NCBI GenBank assembly: GCA_902802045.1
Contig: CADCKQ010000010.1
Coordinates: 1 to 56,689, forward strand
Source of the DNA: Oscillospiraceae bacterium
GTDB taxonomy: Bacteria; Bacillota; Clostridia; Oscillospirales; Oscillospiraceae
Reading direction: 5' to 3'
Length of the DNA: 56,689 bases
The notes under the pieces were generated by a model. It ran no database searches, had not been told where the DNA came from, and saw nothing but the letters and a program-made list of their open reading frames with translations. Numbering within the stretch: position 1 is the stretch's first letter; every line of letters begins with the position of its first letter. The position numbers and the translations under genes are program-made. Shown in pieces: positions 16,532-25,627 of the stretch.

Positions 16532-16560
16532 AATATATCAGATATTATAATCATAGTCAA
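16532..16560 (-). promoter_or_regulatory. Promoter of the HxlR/radical SAM/DUF362 operon
   Basis: Minus-strand TTGACT (16555-16560), 17-bp spacer, TATATT (16532-16537), about 30 bp before the HxlR start. Confidence 0.65.
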
Positions 16561-16625
16561 CAGGCAACATTCAATTTCATTTTTAGAGGCAAATAAAGTG
16601 ACGTTCAATTCACAAGCTACAGAAT

Positions 16626-16666
16626 AATAAAACAAAAACAGCCATGGAGGCTGTTTTTGTTTTATT
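16626..16666 (-). terminator. Terminator of proBA
   Basis: Perfect 18-bp stem (AATAAAACAAAAACAGCC and its complement) with ATGGA loop. The first 33 bases are identical, in the same orientation, to the terminator of tRNA-Leu at 18826. Confidence 0.85.
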
Positions 16667-16704
16667 AAGAAAGCCATGGGAGGAACAACGGAGGCGTTAT
16701 ATCA

Positions 16705-17961
16705 TTAACGTGTCTGACCGTTGCCCCGGATAATATACTTATATGTGTTCAACTCTTCAAGACCCATTGGGCCGCGCGCATGTAGCTTTTGAGTGGAAAT
16801 GCCCATCTCACAGCCGAGGCCGAATTCGCCTCCATCGGTAAAACGGGTCGAAGCGTTCACATATACTGCAGCTGAATCCACCAAAGCGGTAAATTTCCCG
16901 GCATTTTCATCACTTCTCGTGATAATTGCATCGCTGTGTCCGGTGGAATGCAGGGCAATATGAGAAATTGCCTCTTCAGTGCTGCCGACAATACCGACAG
17001 CCAGAATATAATCCAGAAATTCCGTATCAAAGTCTTTTTCTCCTGCAGGAGTGCCGGAAATCAGGGCCGCAGCCTCCTGATCCAGACGAAACTCAACAGG
17101 CACAAGCCCCTTTTCTGCTCGCTCTTTAACCAGTCTGTCCTGAAGTCTTGGCAGAAATTCAGCAGCGATATCACGATGTACCAGAAGGACCTCTTCAGCA
17201 TTGCAGACAGAGGGACGGCTGGTTTTGGCATTTTCAATGATATTCAGTGCCTTGTCAAGATCGGCAGAAGCGTCCACAAAGATATGACAGATCCCGGTTC
17301 CGGTCTGAATACACGGGACTTTAGCCTGTTCTGTGCAGCGTCGGATGAGTCTTGCGCCGCCGCGCGGGATCAGAAGATCTACAAGACCTACCGCAGTCAT
17401 CAATTCATCAGCACTGCGATGATCGGTATCTTCCACAAAGCCAACCAGTGCGGCAGGAAGACCGGCATCCTCCAACCCGTGATGGATTGCCCGTACGATG
17501 GCGGCATTGGAGCGAAAAGCTTCCCGTCCTCCCCGGAGAATAACAGCATTGCCGGACTTCAGAGCAAGAACTGCAGCATCGGATGTAACGTTTGGCCTGC
17601 TCTCATAAATAATGGCGACCACTCCGAGCGGGACAGAAGTCTTCTCAATTATGAGACCATTGGGACGCTCTACACGACGCAGGACATTTCCCTCCGGATC
17701 TGGCAAAGCTGCGACTTCGAGTACTCCCTGTGCCATTCCGGCGATTCGCTCGGATGTCAGTGTGAGACGGTCCATCATGACCTCGCCGTAGTGCTCCCGG
17801 GATGCTTCAAGATCCTCCCGGTTCGCAGCCAGGATCTGATCCTGTTCTGCAATCAGTCGTTCTGCTACAGCATTCAGTGCGGCATTTTTCCTCTCCTTTG
17901 ATGCAGTCAGCGCAGGCAGAGCCGTACGGGTTTCCAGAAGGATTTCATGGGTGCTTTTCAT
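16705..17961 (-). CDS. proA: Gamma-glutamyl phosphate reductase
   Basis: 418 residues, the standard ProA length, of the aldehyde-dehydrogenase fold. It reduces gamma-glutamyl phosphate to glutamate semialdehyde with NADPH in proline synthesis. Catalytic cysteine lies in [13 protein letters not shown]; family sequences [13 protein letters not shown] and the C-terminal [16 protein letters not shown] are intact. Its ATG overlaps the proB stop by four bases, so expression is coupled. Confidence 0.97.
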   Translation of the reverse strand: MKSTHEILLETRTALPALTASKERKNAALNAVAERLIAEQDQILAANREDLEASREHYGEVMMDRLTLTSERIAGMAQGVLEVAALPDPEGNVLRRVERPNGLIIEKTSVPLGVVAIIYESRPNVTSDAAVLALKSGNAVILRGGREAFRSNAAIVRAIHHGLEDAGLPAALVGFVEDTDHRSADELMTAVGLVDLLIPRGGARLIRRCTEQAKVPCIQTGTGICHIFVDASADLDKALNIIENAKTSRPSVCNAEEVLLVHRDIAAEFLPRLQDRLVKERAEKGLVPVEFRLDQEAAALISGTPAGEKDFDTEFLDYILAVGIVGSTEEAISHIALHSTGHSDAIITRSDENAGKFTALVDSAAVYVNASTRFTDGGEFGLGCEMGISTQKLHARGPMGLEELNTYKYIIRGNGQTR

Positions 17962-18731
17962 TTTTTGTTCCTCCCGACAAATCGAGTTCCGATTGGTTTT
18001 CCTTCCAATACGTCGTAAAGCAGGGCAGGTTTTGAACCGTTGAGAATTATCGTTTCGGTTCCGTCTTCCATGCAGATTTCTGCAGCGATCAGCTTTGTAG
18101 TCATTCCTCCCGTTGAGAGCGCAGTTCCGCCGCCTTCAGCACCTGACTTCATCTCGGGTGTTATTTCAAAGACTTCCGGAATCAGTCTTGCGTCGGAATG
18201 ATGACGTGGATCTGCAGTATACAGTCCGTCGATATCAGACAGCAGGATAAGCAGATCAGCCTTTATGCTGACAGCCACAAGCGCGGCGAGAGTATCGTTG
18301 TCCCCAACACCTATCTCATCAGTAGAGACAGTGTCATTCTCATTTATGATCGGCAATACTCCAAGCTCCAGAAGTCGTGTAAGCGTATTTGCAAAGTTCA
18401 GGTGCCTGTCTTTATCCCTCAAGTCCTCTCCCGTAAGCAGGATCTGGGCGACAGTGTGATTATAGGAGGCAAAGAGCTTATCATAGACATACATCAGTTC
18501 GCACTGACCGACTGCAGCAGCTGCCTGTTTGGTCGGCATGTCCGCCGGCCGGCTTGTCAGGTTGAGCTTTCCAACTCCCATCCCGATTGCTCCTGATGAG
18601 ACGAAAACGACTTCGTGACCGGCATTTTTGATATCGCTGATCACTTTGCAAAGGTTTTCGACATGACGTATATCCATACGCCCCGTTGCATGGGTCAGGG
18701 TAGAAGTCCCGACCTTTATCACTATTCTCAA
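17958..18731 (-). CDS. proB: Glutamate 5-kinase (short form without PUA domain)
   Basis: 257 residues: the amino-acid-kinase domain only, lacking the C-terminal PUA domain of E. coli ProB, as in many Firmicutes. Motifs: [12 protein letters not shown] at the start, [29 protein letters not shown], and [13 protein letters not shown] take the TTG at 18731 as the start because GGAG lies nine bases upstream and the protein then begins as the family does. First enzyme of proline synthesis; co-translated with proA. Confidence 0.93.
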   Translation of the reverse strand: MRIVIKVGTSTLTHATGRMDIRHVENLCKVISDIKNAGHEVVFVSSGAIGMGVGKLNLTSRPADMPTKQAAAAVGQCELMYVYDKLFASYNHTVAQILLTGEDLRDKDRHLNFANTLTRLLELGVLPIINENDTVSTDEIGVGDNDTLAALVAVSIKADLLILLSDIDGLYTADPRHHSDARLIPEVFEITPEMKSGAEGGGTALSTGGMTTKLIAAEICMEDGTETIILNGSKPALLYDVLEGKPIGTRFVGRNKK

Positions 18732-18825
18732 GACAATCAACTCCAATGAATGGTTTACTGAAGATAGCTATAGTATAATATAATGTACTATAAAATGTTT
18801 TTTCGGTCAACAACCGGACATGAAG

Positions 18826-18860
18826 AATAAAACAAAAACAGCCATGGAGGCTGTTTTTAT
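18826..18860 (-). terminator. Terminator of tRNA-Leu
   Basis: Hairpin with AACAGCC/GGCTGTT core immediately after the tRNA CCA end. Bases 18826-18858 are identical to 16626-16658. Confidence 0.8.
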
Positions 18861-18864
18861 TATA

Positions 18865-18950
18865 TGGTGCCGGTGGTGGGACTCGAACCCACACGGTGTT
18901 GCCACCAACGGATTTTGAGTCCGTCACGTCTACCATTCCATCACACCGGC
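18865..18950 (-). tRNA. tRNA-Leu (anticodon CAA)
   Basis: 86-nt class II tRNA with encoded CCA. Acceptor GCCGGTG/CACCGGC, anticodon stem ACGGA/TCCGT with loop CTCAAAA (anticodon CAA), long variable arm (TTGGTGGCAACACC), T-loop TTCGAGT. Confidence 0.95.
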
Positions 18951-19093
18951 GTGAAAATGAGTATATATTAAGGAAGCATAAAATTCAAGAGAAAAAAATA
19001 CACGAAAAGTTTTAAATCCCGCTACATAATTGACATAAAATGATATATAATGATAAAAGTAATAATCTGATTAAACTGCAAGGAGATACGGCC

Positions 19094-19966
19094 ATGGCTG
19101 AAACAAAGCTTCAGTCTCTTCTGGAAGAGGACCGCGAGATGATCATGGGAAATCTCTCCAAGGACCGCTCACCGGAAGCTTCACAGAATGTGCTTGAAAA
19201 AGCTCTTGACCGCCTGCTGTACCGTTTTCTTGAAAAGGAAAATGACGAGGCTGTCACAGGTGCTGCCCGCACTGCTTTGCTCGGGATCAAGTATTCTCTT
19301 CCTTTTCTCTGTTCCGCCTCGGAAATCAGGGAATGGAAGCTATCTGCTTCTGATGAGAAGAAGAAAAAGAAACTGAGACCCATTGGACTGATACTGCTGA
19401 TTATCGGTCTTGTTCTCGTGCTCATATTTGAGGCTCTGCTGCTCGGTTCTGGCGAAAAAACGGACACGCTGTACTATGTCCTTCCTGCTGCCGGGGCTCT
19501 GTTTCTTCTGGGTGCGGGGCTTTTGCTGATGAAGCCGGCTGTCGCTGAAGATGCGAAGAAAAAGCTCGAGATCCTGACGGATCCGCAAAGCATCTGGCAT
19601 ACACTTACCGGTGCTGTTCTTATAGCGGATAATCAGATAAAGGAGGCCTCGGAGTTCTCTGCCAAAGCTTCAGGAAAGCAGAAGATCGATTTCTCCCTTA
19701 CCAAGGATGAGACAGAACTGTTTTCTTCTCTTCTTGAAGCGGCTTACGCAAGGAGAAATACCGCAGACGGCTCGGACAGTGAAGAACTGATATCCGATAT
19801 AAACTATTATCTGCATACAAGAGGCGTCGAAACCGAGGACTGCTCAAAGGAAAACGAGAAGCGCTTCGAGCTGCTTCCCGCCCGTAGGTCCGGAACCATT
19901 CGCCCTGCGCTGGTCAGCAACGGAAAACTATTGAAGAAAGGACTGGCCTCTGTCTCTGAGGGATAG
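19094..19966 (+). CDS. Two-TM membrane protein, partner of the Hsp70-like ATPase
   Basis: 290 residues. The ATG at 19094 follows AAGGAG; an ATG 18 codons upstream has no ribosome site. An N-terminal helical region (1-95) ends in a lysine cluster (DEKKKKKLRP), then come two adjacent transmembrane helices (about 98-121 and 128-150) and a C-terminal soluble helical region. I recognise no catalytic motif and no named family. Its stop is 7 bp before the Hsp70-like gene, so the two form an operon and probably a membrane complex. TTGACA at 19030 may be the -35 of its promoter, but no good -10 is evident. Confidence 0.75.
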   Translation: MAETKLQSLLEEDREMIMGNLSKDRSPEASQNVLEKALDRLLYRFLEKENDEAVTGAARTALLGIKYSLPFLCSASEIREWKLSASDEKKKKKLRPIGLILLIIGLVLVLIFEALLLGSGEKTDTLYYVLPAAGALFLLGAGLLLMKPAVAEDAKKKLEILTDPQSIWHTLTGAVLIADNQIKEASEFSAKASGKQKIDFSLTKDETELFSSLLEAAYARRNTADGSDSEELISDINYYLHTRGVETEDCSKENEKRFELLPARRSGTIRPALVSNGKLLKKGLASVSEG

Positions 19967-19973
19967 GAAAGAT

Positions 19974-21884
19974 ATGGAAAGGTATTTCGGATTTGATCTC
20001 GGCGACGCCGAAAGCGCCGTCGCCCGCCTCAACAAAGACAGCCGTTCCCTGCCCGAGATAATCCCCATAAAGGATGCCGGAAACTTCATTACGGCCTATG
20101 CAAGACTGCTGAGCGGCGATCTGCTTATCGGGGAGAGTGCATGTTATAATGTCAACGCTGTTACGAGAAGCATACGCTTTAAAAGCCGTTTTCTTACGGA
20201 CCCTGAGAGCGAAAAAGACGTTAAATGCTTTGCTGCCGGTGTTTTGGGTGAACTGTATTCAAATGGCGATCTGATCAAGGATGAGGACTGCTGTTTCTAC
20301 ATAGGCTGCCCCGCCGGGTGGGACAAAGCCGCAAGGGAACGCTACCGCAGGATATTTGAGGATACGGGTTACCCTCCCGTGCGGATAATCTCAGAATCCA
20401 GAGCAGCACTTATAAGCGCCTGCCAGTCAAAGCATCTTCAGGTAGGCTATGATATTCTTTCAAAGCCTGTTCTCGTCGTTGATATAGGCTCCTCCACCAC
20501 AGACTTCGCTTATATTATGGGCGGACACGAGGTGGAATTGCAGACAGCCGGAGAGGTGAGCTTAGGCGGAGGGATAATGGATGAGATCCTTCTCGAAAAA
20601 TGTGTACGCCAAAGTCCTGACGAGAAACAGATCCGCCGTATATTTGATTCGAGCCCTGCCTGGAAAAACTACTGCGAATTCGCTGCCAGAAGGCTGAAGG
20701 AAAAGTACTTTTCGGATGAGGAATACTGGCAGACAAACGATTGCTGCAAAACAGTCTCCATACTGTATGACGAACCTGTAAAGCTGACTCTCCGCATAGA
20801 TCCTGAATCAGCTGAGCAGCTGCTTCTGAAAGGAGTCCGTCAGTTAGGCGGGAAATCCTTCCGTGATGTCTTCTGCAGGAGCCTCAAGGAAGTCAAAAAC
20901 AAAATCCAAGGGCAGACTCCGGAACTTCTCTTCCTGACCGGCGGAGTTTCAAAACTGAAAGATATCCGCGATTGGTGCAGCGACATTTTCCCCGAGAGTG
21001 TCATAATCGCAGGTGCCGAGCCTGAGTTTTCTGTCGCGAGAGGGCTTGCCCAAAGCGGAAGAATAGACGCGGAGCTCCGTGATTTCAGAAAAGAGGTTGC
21101 GGATCTCACCGAATCAAGCACCATAGAGAAGATAGTGGCGGAGAGAATCGACGCTCTCTATGAGAATATGGTGAATACGCTTGTTGAACCGATGCTCCGC
21201 GACGTGGCTCTTCCCGCGTTTGACAAATGGCGCAACGGGTCAATAAAGAAGCTCTCCGACATAGATCCGATCCTGCAGAAGAATATTGAGAGCTGGCTCC
21301 ACACCGACAAAGCCCAGGAACTGCTCATAAAACCAGTGGCAGAATGGCTCAAGCCAGTGGCTTATGAGATCGAGGAGCATACAATGCCAATATGCGTCAG
21401 GCATAATATACCCTACCGCTCAATGAGCCTCACATCTTACATGTCACTTTCAGACATAAATGTTAAGATAGACGCCAAAAATGTATTTGAGGTTGAGGCA
21501 ATCACCTGGCTCATCAATGCAATAATCTCAGTAATAATAGGCCTTATATGCGGCGGAAGCGGGGTCGCACTTATCTCAGGCGGCATAAGCGGTATAGTCG
21601 CAGGTACAGTCGTCTCTCTTCTGATACTCCTGCTCGGGAAAAACCAGATGCAGAAGCTGTTGATGAGTATGAATATCCCTGTTCCGTTGCGAAAAATGAC
21701 TTCAGCCTCTTACCTCGAATCTAGGATAGAAAAGCTCTCTTCGCAGGTCAAGGCCAACTTCTATGAAAACCTTGAAAAAGAGAAAAACGAAGAGATATCT
21801 TCACGTATGGTATCCCAGATCTCCGAGCAGATCGAACAGTTTCTGACCAAGATGGCGGAGATAGTGGAAATACCTTTGGATTGA
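19974..21884 (+). CDS. Membrane-anchored Hsp70-like (actin-fold) ATPase
   Basis: 636 residues. The N-terminal ~365 residues form an Hsp70/actin ATPase domain: phosphate-1 YFGFDLGDAESA, phosphate-2 LVVDIGSSTTDFAYI and the adenosine motif FLTGGVSKLKD. There is no canonical substrate-binding domain. Instead a helical region leads to two transmembrane segments (about residues 510-560, AITWLINAIISVIIGL and ISGIVAGTVVSLLILLL) and a C-terminal coiled-coil-like tail. It is preceded by a small membrane partner and followed by a terminator. Likely a membrane-bound ATP-dependent assembly or envelope factor; function unknown. Confidence 0.75.
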   Translation: MERYFGFDLGDAESAVARLNKDSRSLPEIIPIKDAGNFITAYARLLSGDLLIGESACYNVNAVTRSIRFKSRFLTDPESEKDVKCFAAGVLGELYSNGDLIKDEDCCFYIGCPAGWDKAARERYRRIFEDTGYPPVRIISESRAALISACQSKHLQVGYDILSKPVLVVDIGSSTTDFAYIMGGHEVELQTAGEVSLGGGIMDEILLEKCVRQSPDEKQIRRIFDSSPAWKNYCEFAARRLKEKYFSDEEYWQTNDCCKTVSILYDEPVKLTLRIDPESAEQLLLKGVRQLGGKSFRDVFCRSLKEVKNKIQGQTPELLFLTGGVSKLKDIRDWCSDIFPESVIIAGAEPEFSVARGLAQSGRIDAELRDFRKEVADLTESSTIEKIVAERIDALYENMVNTLVEPMLRDVALPAFDKWRNGSIKKLSDIDPILQKNIESWLHTDKAQELLIKPVAEWLKPVAYEIEEHTMPICVRHNIPYRSMSLTSYMSLSDINVKIDAKNVFEVEAITWLINAIISVIIGLICGGSGVALISGGISGIVAGTVVSLLILLLGKNQMQKLLMSMNIPVPLRKMTSASYLESRIEKLSSQVKANFYENLEKEKNEEISSRMVSQISEQIEQFLTKMAEIVEIPLD

Positions 21885-21898
21885 CCGCTCAAAGCAAT

Positions 21899-21937
21899 AA
21901 AAGGACCCGTTCCACAGGGAACAGGTCCTTTTATTTA
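21899..21937. terminator. Bidirectional terminator between the Hsp70-like and NYN genes
   Basis: AAAGGACC-c-GTTCC / GGAAC-a-GGTCCTTT with T-rich (or complementary A-rich) flanks on both sides, between convergent genes. Confidence 0.8.
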
Positions 21938-22723
21938 TTACAGGCACTGATATGAAAGGATCGCGCCTGCAGCTTTTCCGACTTCTTTTTTCATTTTGTA
22001 TTTCTGGGGAAAAGCGCTTATCAGAACCGAGAGCTTGGAGTAGCCGTAGGTACGTGCGTCAAAGTCGGGCTTGGCTCGCTTCAGGAACTGACCGGCGAAG
22101 CTTACGAAAGCATATCCCTCTTCATCCTGATATTTATCCCAGGCTGTTCGGAGAAGAGAATGGATCTCGCTGATATCCTCAGCCTTTGCGACTGCTTCAT
22201 CTTCATCCTTCTGCCGCTTTGTTTTATGTGCTTTTCCGCTCTTGGAGGCAGCCTGTGTTTTTTCTGAAACCGCCGGAACTGCCGCGGGAACCTTTAGGTT
22301 TTCCAGATAGATAAACTCGTCACAGCTCTTTCTGAACGATTCCGGAGTTTTCTTCTCTCCTACCCCGATGACGTACACGCCTTTTTCCCTGAGATGAATA
22401 GCAAGCGGGGTATAGTCGCTGTCGCTTGCCACTATGACAAAGGCGTCATAAATGTCCTCATGCATGAGTTCTATCGTATCTATGACGAGAGCCATATCCG
22501 TGGCATTTTTCCCGGAAACATAGTCAAACTGCTGTTCAGCCTTTATGGCGAGGCGCTTGATCTCACCTTCCCAACGCTTGAGTGATTCTTTCTTCCAGTT
22601 GCCGTAAGCTCTCTTGACTACTATTCTCCCGAGAGTATTGACTTCCTGAATGACCGCTTCAAGTTTTGCAAGCTGAGTATTGTCCGCATCTATCAGCATA
22701 GCTATTTTCTGTAGATTTTCCAT
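21938..22723 (-). CDS. NYN domain protein with C-terminal OST-HTH/LOTUS domain
   Basis: 261 residues. The NYN (PIN-like) nuclease domain is at 1-140: acidic residues in MLIDADNTQ, NATDMALVIDTIELM and VIVASDSDYTPLAIHLREKG. A charged Ala/Lys linker (about 150-180) follows, then an OST-HTH/LOTUS fold (DISEIHSLLRTAWDK to FPQKYKMKKE), thought to bind RNA. The combination is the LabA/NYN-OST arrangement common in bacteria; probable RNA-processing nuclease. Convergent with the Hsp70-like gene. Confidence 0.88.
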   Translation of the reverse strand: MENLQKIAMLIDADNTQLAKLEAVIQEVNTLGRIVVKRAYGNWKKESLKRWEGEIKRLAIKAEQQFDYVSGKNATDMALVIDTIELMHEDIYDAFVIVASDSDYTPLAIHLREKGVYVIGVGEKKTPESFRKSCDEFIYLENLKVPAAVPAVSEKTQAASKSGKAHKTKRQKDEDEAVAKAEDISEIHSLLRTAWDKYQDEEGYAFVSFAGQFLKRAKPDFDARTYGYSKLSVLISAFPQKYKMKKEVGKAAGAILSYQCL

Positions 22724-22879
22724 TTTTTTGAAATTATCCTTTGTATTATGCTTTCTTTACCATTATATTCACTGTGTCAAGCTGTTTTCCCCGTTTGATT
22801 TTTGTCGGAGTATATGATAGAGTTTTATATATAATTTTGTAACTTTTTAAGCAGGGCGCTACCAAAACAGAAAAGTGTA

Positions 22880-22888
22880 TGTTATAAT
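22880..22888 (+). promoter_or_regulatory. Extended -10 promoter before the two-component system
   Basis: TGTTATAAT (TGn plus consensus TATAAT at 22883-22888), no clear -35; about 50 bp upstream of the response-regulator ATG. Probably the first promoter of the long downstream block. Confidence 0.5.
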
Positions 22889-22938
22889 TATTTATTAAAT
22901 AAGTATTAAAAAGAATATATCAGTGAGGAACCGCAGTC

Positions 22939-23628
22939 ATGAAGAAAATACTTGTAATGGAAGACGAGGCCAATATCCGCAGTTTCGTTGTAATTAATCT
23001 GAAACGAAGCGGATATGAGCCGATCGAAGCATCAACAGGCGAGGAGGCAATGGCACAGATACAGACCAATCCCGATATATGTATGGCTCTTCTCGATGTC
23101 ATGCTCCCGGATATAGACGGTTTCGAGGTATGCAGACGTATCAGGGCGACCGGCTCCAAGATGGGTATAATTATGCTGTCCGCAAAGAGCCAGGAAATTG
23201 ATAAGGTAACGGGTCTCATGATGGGAGCCGATGACTATGTTACAAAGCCTTTTTCTCCAGCCGAACTTACAGCGAGAGTGGATGCCCTTTACCGGCGCCT
23301 GAACCCGGAGGAATCGGATAATTCCGGCGTAGAAATTACCAGCGGTCCGTTTGTTCTCAACGTCAGAAACCGCACTCTGGAGAAAAACGGGTCCAGACTC
23401 AAACTCACACAGATCGAGTATCTGCTGATGAAGCTTTTCATGGAAAACCCTGGCAAGGCTATGTCCAGAGAAGAGATTCTTCATGCTGTCTGGGGTTATG
23501 ATTTTGCTGGAGAGCTCAAAACGGTAGATGTAAACATGAGAAGGCTCCGCATCAAGATTGAAAAGGATCCCACCGATCCGGAGTACCTGACCACCGTATG
23601 GGGATACGGTTATAAATGGGGCTACTGA
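22939..23628 (+). CDS. OmpR/PhoB-family response regulator
   Basis: 229 residues. Receiver domain with acidic pair in VMEDE, phospho-acceptor D53 (ALLDVMLPDIDG) and switch lysine in YVTKPF; winged-helix output domain with SREEILHAVWGYDF and RRLRIKIEKDP near the C-terminus. Ribosome site GTGAGG. Paired with the histidine kinase 18 bp downstream. The regulated genes are not identifiable from the sequence. Confidence 0.92.
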   Translation: MKKILVMEDEANIRSFVVINLKRSGYEPIEASTGEEAMAQIQTNPDICMALLDVMLPDIDGFEVCRRIRATGSKMGIIMLSAKSQEIDKVTGLMMGADDYVTKPFSPAELTARVDALYRRLNPEESDNSGVEITSGPFVLNVRNRTLEKNGSRLKLTQIEYLLMKLFMENPGKAMSREEILHAVWGYDFAGELKTVDVNMRRLRIKIEKDPTDPEYLTTVWGYGYKWGY

Positions 23629-23646
23629 AACAGATAAGGAAATCCG

Positions 23647-24675
23647 GTGACCGGTCTGATGTGGGATAAGATCCGTAAAAGCTTAAGGCTTCAGCTCTTT
23701 CTTTCAAGCATTGCTGCCGTTGTTTTTCTTCTGCTGGGTATTAGATTCCTGACAGAGGGCTTAAAATTCGCATCAATACTGATGTTTGTCCCTGTGGGAG
23801 CTTATCTGATCTGCGTGAATTTCTGGTTCATTAAGTCTGTTCTTGCCCCAATAGCAAAGATGACGGATTTTGCCGGAAAGATCGCCGAAGGAAGTTACGG
23901 CATACAGAGCGATGAGCCTACTGATAACGAGATAGGCGTGCTCACCTCCGAAATCAACAGCATGTCTGAAAAAATAGCCGAGTCTGATAAGACCCGGACT
24001 GATTTTGTGTCCCAGGTCTCTCACGAGCTGCGCACTCCTCTGACAGCCATAACCGGTTGGAGCGAGACGATCGCCTTCGATCCGACTTTGGATGAGGATT
24101 CGCGCAAAGGGATCCAGATCATTTCCAGCGAGGCCGAAAGACTCACCTCGATGGTCACCGAGCTTCTTGACTATACAAGGATACAGGACGGCAGATTCAG
24201 CGTTAATATTGAATCTGTCGATATTGCAGCGCTTCTTGAGGACGCTATTTTCACATATAATGAGCTGTTCAAACAGGCCGGGGTCACGGTAGAATACAGT
24301 GAGTGCGACGAGGAGATACCTCCTATTCCCGGCGACTCAGTAAGGCTCAAGCAGGTTCTCCTAAATATATTCGATAACGCGATAAAGCACGGCGGGGACG
24401 GCAAGAAGATAGATGCTCTGCTGCGTTATGATGAAGAATACGCGATTATTGTCATAAGAGACTACGGCCGGGGCATACCCGAGGATGAACTCCCGCATGT
24501 CAAGGAGAAGTTTTATAAGGGCAGCTCTAAAGACAGGGGCACCGGTATCGGCCTTGCCGTATGTGACGAGATCATATCTCTCCATGACGGATCTCTTGAG
24601 ATAGATAATGCTGTCGGTGGCGGCTGCTGTGTCGTCATCCGGCTTCCGGTAAAGGATAAAAATGCCAGACAATAA
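23647..24675 (+). CDS. Membrane sensor histidine kinase
   Basis: 342 residues from a GTG behind AAGGAA; an in-frame ATG four codons later is an alternative. Two transmembrane helices (about 14-33 and 40-64) with almost no extracytoplasmic loop, then HAMP-like region, HisKA with H126 in SQVSHELRTPLT, and HATPase with NIFDNAIKHGG, DYGRGIPEDELP and GTGIGLAV. The tiny sensor loop suggests intramembrane sensing or a partner protein. It overlaps the following DUF1385 gene by 14 bp. Confidence 0.92.
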   Translation: MTGLMWDKIRKSLRLQLFLSSIAAVVFLLLGIRFLTEGLKFASILMFVPVGAYLICVNFWFIKSVLAPIAKMTDFAGKIAEGSYGIQSDEPTDNEIGVLTSEINSMSEKIAESDKTRTDFVSQVSHELRTPLTAITGWSETIAFDPTLDEDSRKGIQIISSEAERLTSMVTELLDYTRIQDGRFSVNIESVDIAALLEDAIFTYNELFKQAGVTVEYSECDEEIPPIPGDSVRLKQVLLNIFDNAIKHGGDGKKIDALLRYDEEYAIIVIRDYGRGIPEDELPHVKEKFYKGSSKDRGTGIGLAVCDEIISLHDGSLEIDNAVGGGCCVVIRLPVKDKNARQ

Positions 24676-25621
24676 AGACAACATTCAGAATTCATGCTCC
24701 TTCCGGACATCGATCGGAGGGCAGGCCCTTATTGAGGGAATACTGATGCGCGGTCCGAAAAAGCAGGCCATAGTCTGCCGTACCAAAGACGGCCTCGTTG
24801 AAAAGACCGAAGACCGAAAATTCATAAAAGACAGGTATCCGGTGCTCGGATGGCCGTTTGTCAGAGGCTGTGCTGCATTTATTGGCTCACTCGTCAAAGG
24901 TATGCAGGCTCTCACCTATTCTGCGGATCTGATTCCTGCTGAAGAGCAGGGCGAACCAGATAAATTTGATGTCTGGGTGGAAAAACACTTCGAGGCCGAA
25001 AAAGCTCAGAAGATAATTATTGGTGCTGCCGTTGTTATGGGCATTGCTCTTGCACTTTTCCTCTTTGTATTCCTGCCGAGCTTCATCATCGGGTTTATCT
25101 CCCCCGTCAAGGACAAAATGGTCCTCAGAAATCTCTGCGAAGGCCTTGTCAGGATAATCATTCTTCTGGTTTATATGAAGCTCACTACTCTCTCTCCCGA
25201 TGTAAAGAGACTTTTTTCATATCACGGCGCTGAACACAAGACCATTTTCTGCTACGAGCACGGCAAAGAGCTCTCCGTTGACAATGTTAAACCGGAATCC
25301 CGGTTTCATCCCCGTTGCGGTACCAGCTTTCTCCTTGTTGTCGTGGTCGTCAGCATACTGGTAAACTCGGTGGTCATTGAGTCAAATACCTATCTGAGGA
25401 TGCTGTATCACCTGGCTCTTCTGCCTGTCGTGGTCGGCATAAGCTATGAAATAAACCGCTGGTGCGGCGCTCACGACAATGTCCTGTCCAATGTAATCTC
25501 TGCTCCCGGGAAATGGCTGCAGAGAATAACGACTGCAGAACCTGATGACGGGATGATCGAATGCGCTATTCGCGCGCTCGAGCTCGTAATTCCGGAAGAA
25601 AAAGGCAGCGACGCCTGGTAA
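24662..25621 (+). CDS. DUF1385 multi-pass membrane protein
   Basis: 319 residues. DUF1385 hallmarks: SIGGQALIEGILMRGP at the N-terminus, SYHGAEHKTIFCYEHG and PRCGTSFLL. Four to five hydrophobic segments (around 118-145, 160-175, 220-240, 248-265). Function unknown; in Clostridia this family regularly lies next to prmC, as here (6 bp away). Starts inside the 3' end of the kinase gene. Confidence 0.9.
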   Translation: MPDNKDNIQNSCSFRTSIGGQALIEGILMRGPKKQAIVCRTKDGLVEKTEDRKFIKDRYPVLGWPFVRGCAAFIGSLVKGMQALTYSADLIPAEEQGEPDKFDVWVEKHFEAEKAQKIIIGAAVVMGIALALFLFVFLPSFIIGFISPVKDKMVLRNLCEGLVRIIILLVYMKLTTLSPDVKRLFSYHGAEHKTIFCYEHGKELSVDNVKPESRFHPRCGTSFLLVVVVVSILVNSVVIESNTYLRMLYHLALLPVVVGISYEINRWCGAHDNVLSNVISAPGKWLQRITTAEPDDGMIECAIRALELVIPEEKGSDAW

Positions 25622-25627
25622 ACAAGA

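Noticed and set aside
18747..18800. T-box or specific operator before proB
   Set aside because: There is a TATAGTA/TACTATA dyad, but no T-box sequence or specifier structure and no well-spaced -10, so no call was made.
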